Shown piece after piece: positions 63,826 through 64,000 of a stretch of 64,000 nt of DNA. Source of the stretch: Cherax quadricarinatus (taxonomy: Eukaryota; Arthropoda; Malacostraca; Decapoda; Parastacidae); NCBI RefSeq assembly GCF_038502225.1, contig NC_091293.1, forward strand, positions 1,963,762 to 2,027,761, given 5' to 3'. The stretch's first letter is position 1. Each line of letters begins with the position of its first letter. Below the pieces are notes generated by a model. The model did no database searches. It was not told the DNA's origin and saw only the letters and a program-made list of their open reading frames with translations. Position numbers and translations under genes: made by a program.

Positions 63826-64000
63826 AACGATTTGAATGGTTGATTTACTGCAATTCTACTAGCAACCTCTTGAATATTATATTAATAACCTTAAATGAAG
63901 CTCTAGCTATTTGTATTTCTGTTTCTAACTCTTTTTGTATATTGGACAGCTTACCGTCACGTTCCTGATTTTTAATGTTTGTGTTTATAAGGGCGCCTAC
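63826..64000 (-). other. LINE-A copy 5 5' UTR (runs off the window)
   Basis: It matches 36652-36830 of copy 3 and contains no gene. Confidence 0.85.

Larger units (their letters stand above)
59601..64000 (-). mobile_element. LINE-A copy 5, inserted into LINE-A copy 4
   Basis: A minus-strand element with its tail at 59601 (acctggagtttacctgg), ORF2 to 62666, ORF1 to 63825 and 5' UTR running off the window. It lies tail-first inside the RT of copy 4 of the same family. Both ORFs are damaged by deletions. Confidence 0.92.

Overview
The window is eukaryotic, repeat-dominated DNA. Inference: it comes from a decapod crustacean genome (crayfish, shrimp or crab). I base this on the mix of CR1/L2-like LINEs, Penelope-like elements (PLEs), a BEL/Pao and a Gypsy LTR element, long CA tracts, and several dispersed motifs that I remember from decapod sequences; no host gene confirms it. 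I found no host protein-coding gene, rRNA, tRNA or CRISPR. Nearly every long reading frame belongs to a retrotransposon.

Layout. 1-8760: a minisatellite of a 16-bp unit with large internal duplications. 8761-13104: small decayed elements (a dispersed repeat, a solo PLE-type unit, a decayed orphan gene, slivers of three LINE families). 13105-16082: a 5'-truncated LINE-A with an open ORF2, inserted into the dispersed repeat. 16166-16600: CA microsatellite. 16600-20735: LINE-C on the minus strand, split by a 1.6-kb array of 418-bp units flanked by a 14-bp direct repeat. 20737-41026: a nested set of elements. A PLE is split by one LINE-B copy, which is in turn split by two LINE-A copies, one of which holds a second LINE-B. 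41027-43640: decayed Gypsy element. 43700-50638: two partial BEL/Pao elements plus a BEL pol remnant. 50639-59600: a plus-strand LINE-A whose 5' UTR carries a 5.2-kb array of ~378-bp units flanked by a 13-bp direct repeat. 59601-64000: another LINE-A inserted in opposite orientation into the previous one, running off the right edge.

How the parts relate. LINE-A encodes ORF1 (PHD-like finger, 12-residue repeat, three CCCH fingers) and ORF2 (endonuclease, reverse transcriptase). It ends in an 11-bp tandem tail, and its stop codon lies in a hairpin loop. LINE-B encodes ORF1 (coiled coil plus an FP25K-like C-terminal domain) and ORF2, and ends in TTGAA-type pentamers. LINE-C has overlapping ORF1/ORF2 (TAATG).

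The most interesting system is the set of short tandem units (378 bp, 418 bp, and a solo copy at 9.6 kb). They share a TATATAAG box, a GAGGGACTGATTACCTCA block and a hammerhead-ribozyme-like core (CTGATGA, hairpin, GAAA, later GTGTC). They resemble PLE pseudo-LTRs. Both arrays sit between direct repeats inside other transposons, and both contain a head-to-head inversion. I interpret them as PLE-mobilised, retrozyme-like non-autonomous elements. The ribozyme call is a prediction, because the core carries one extra A relative to the classical hammerhead.
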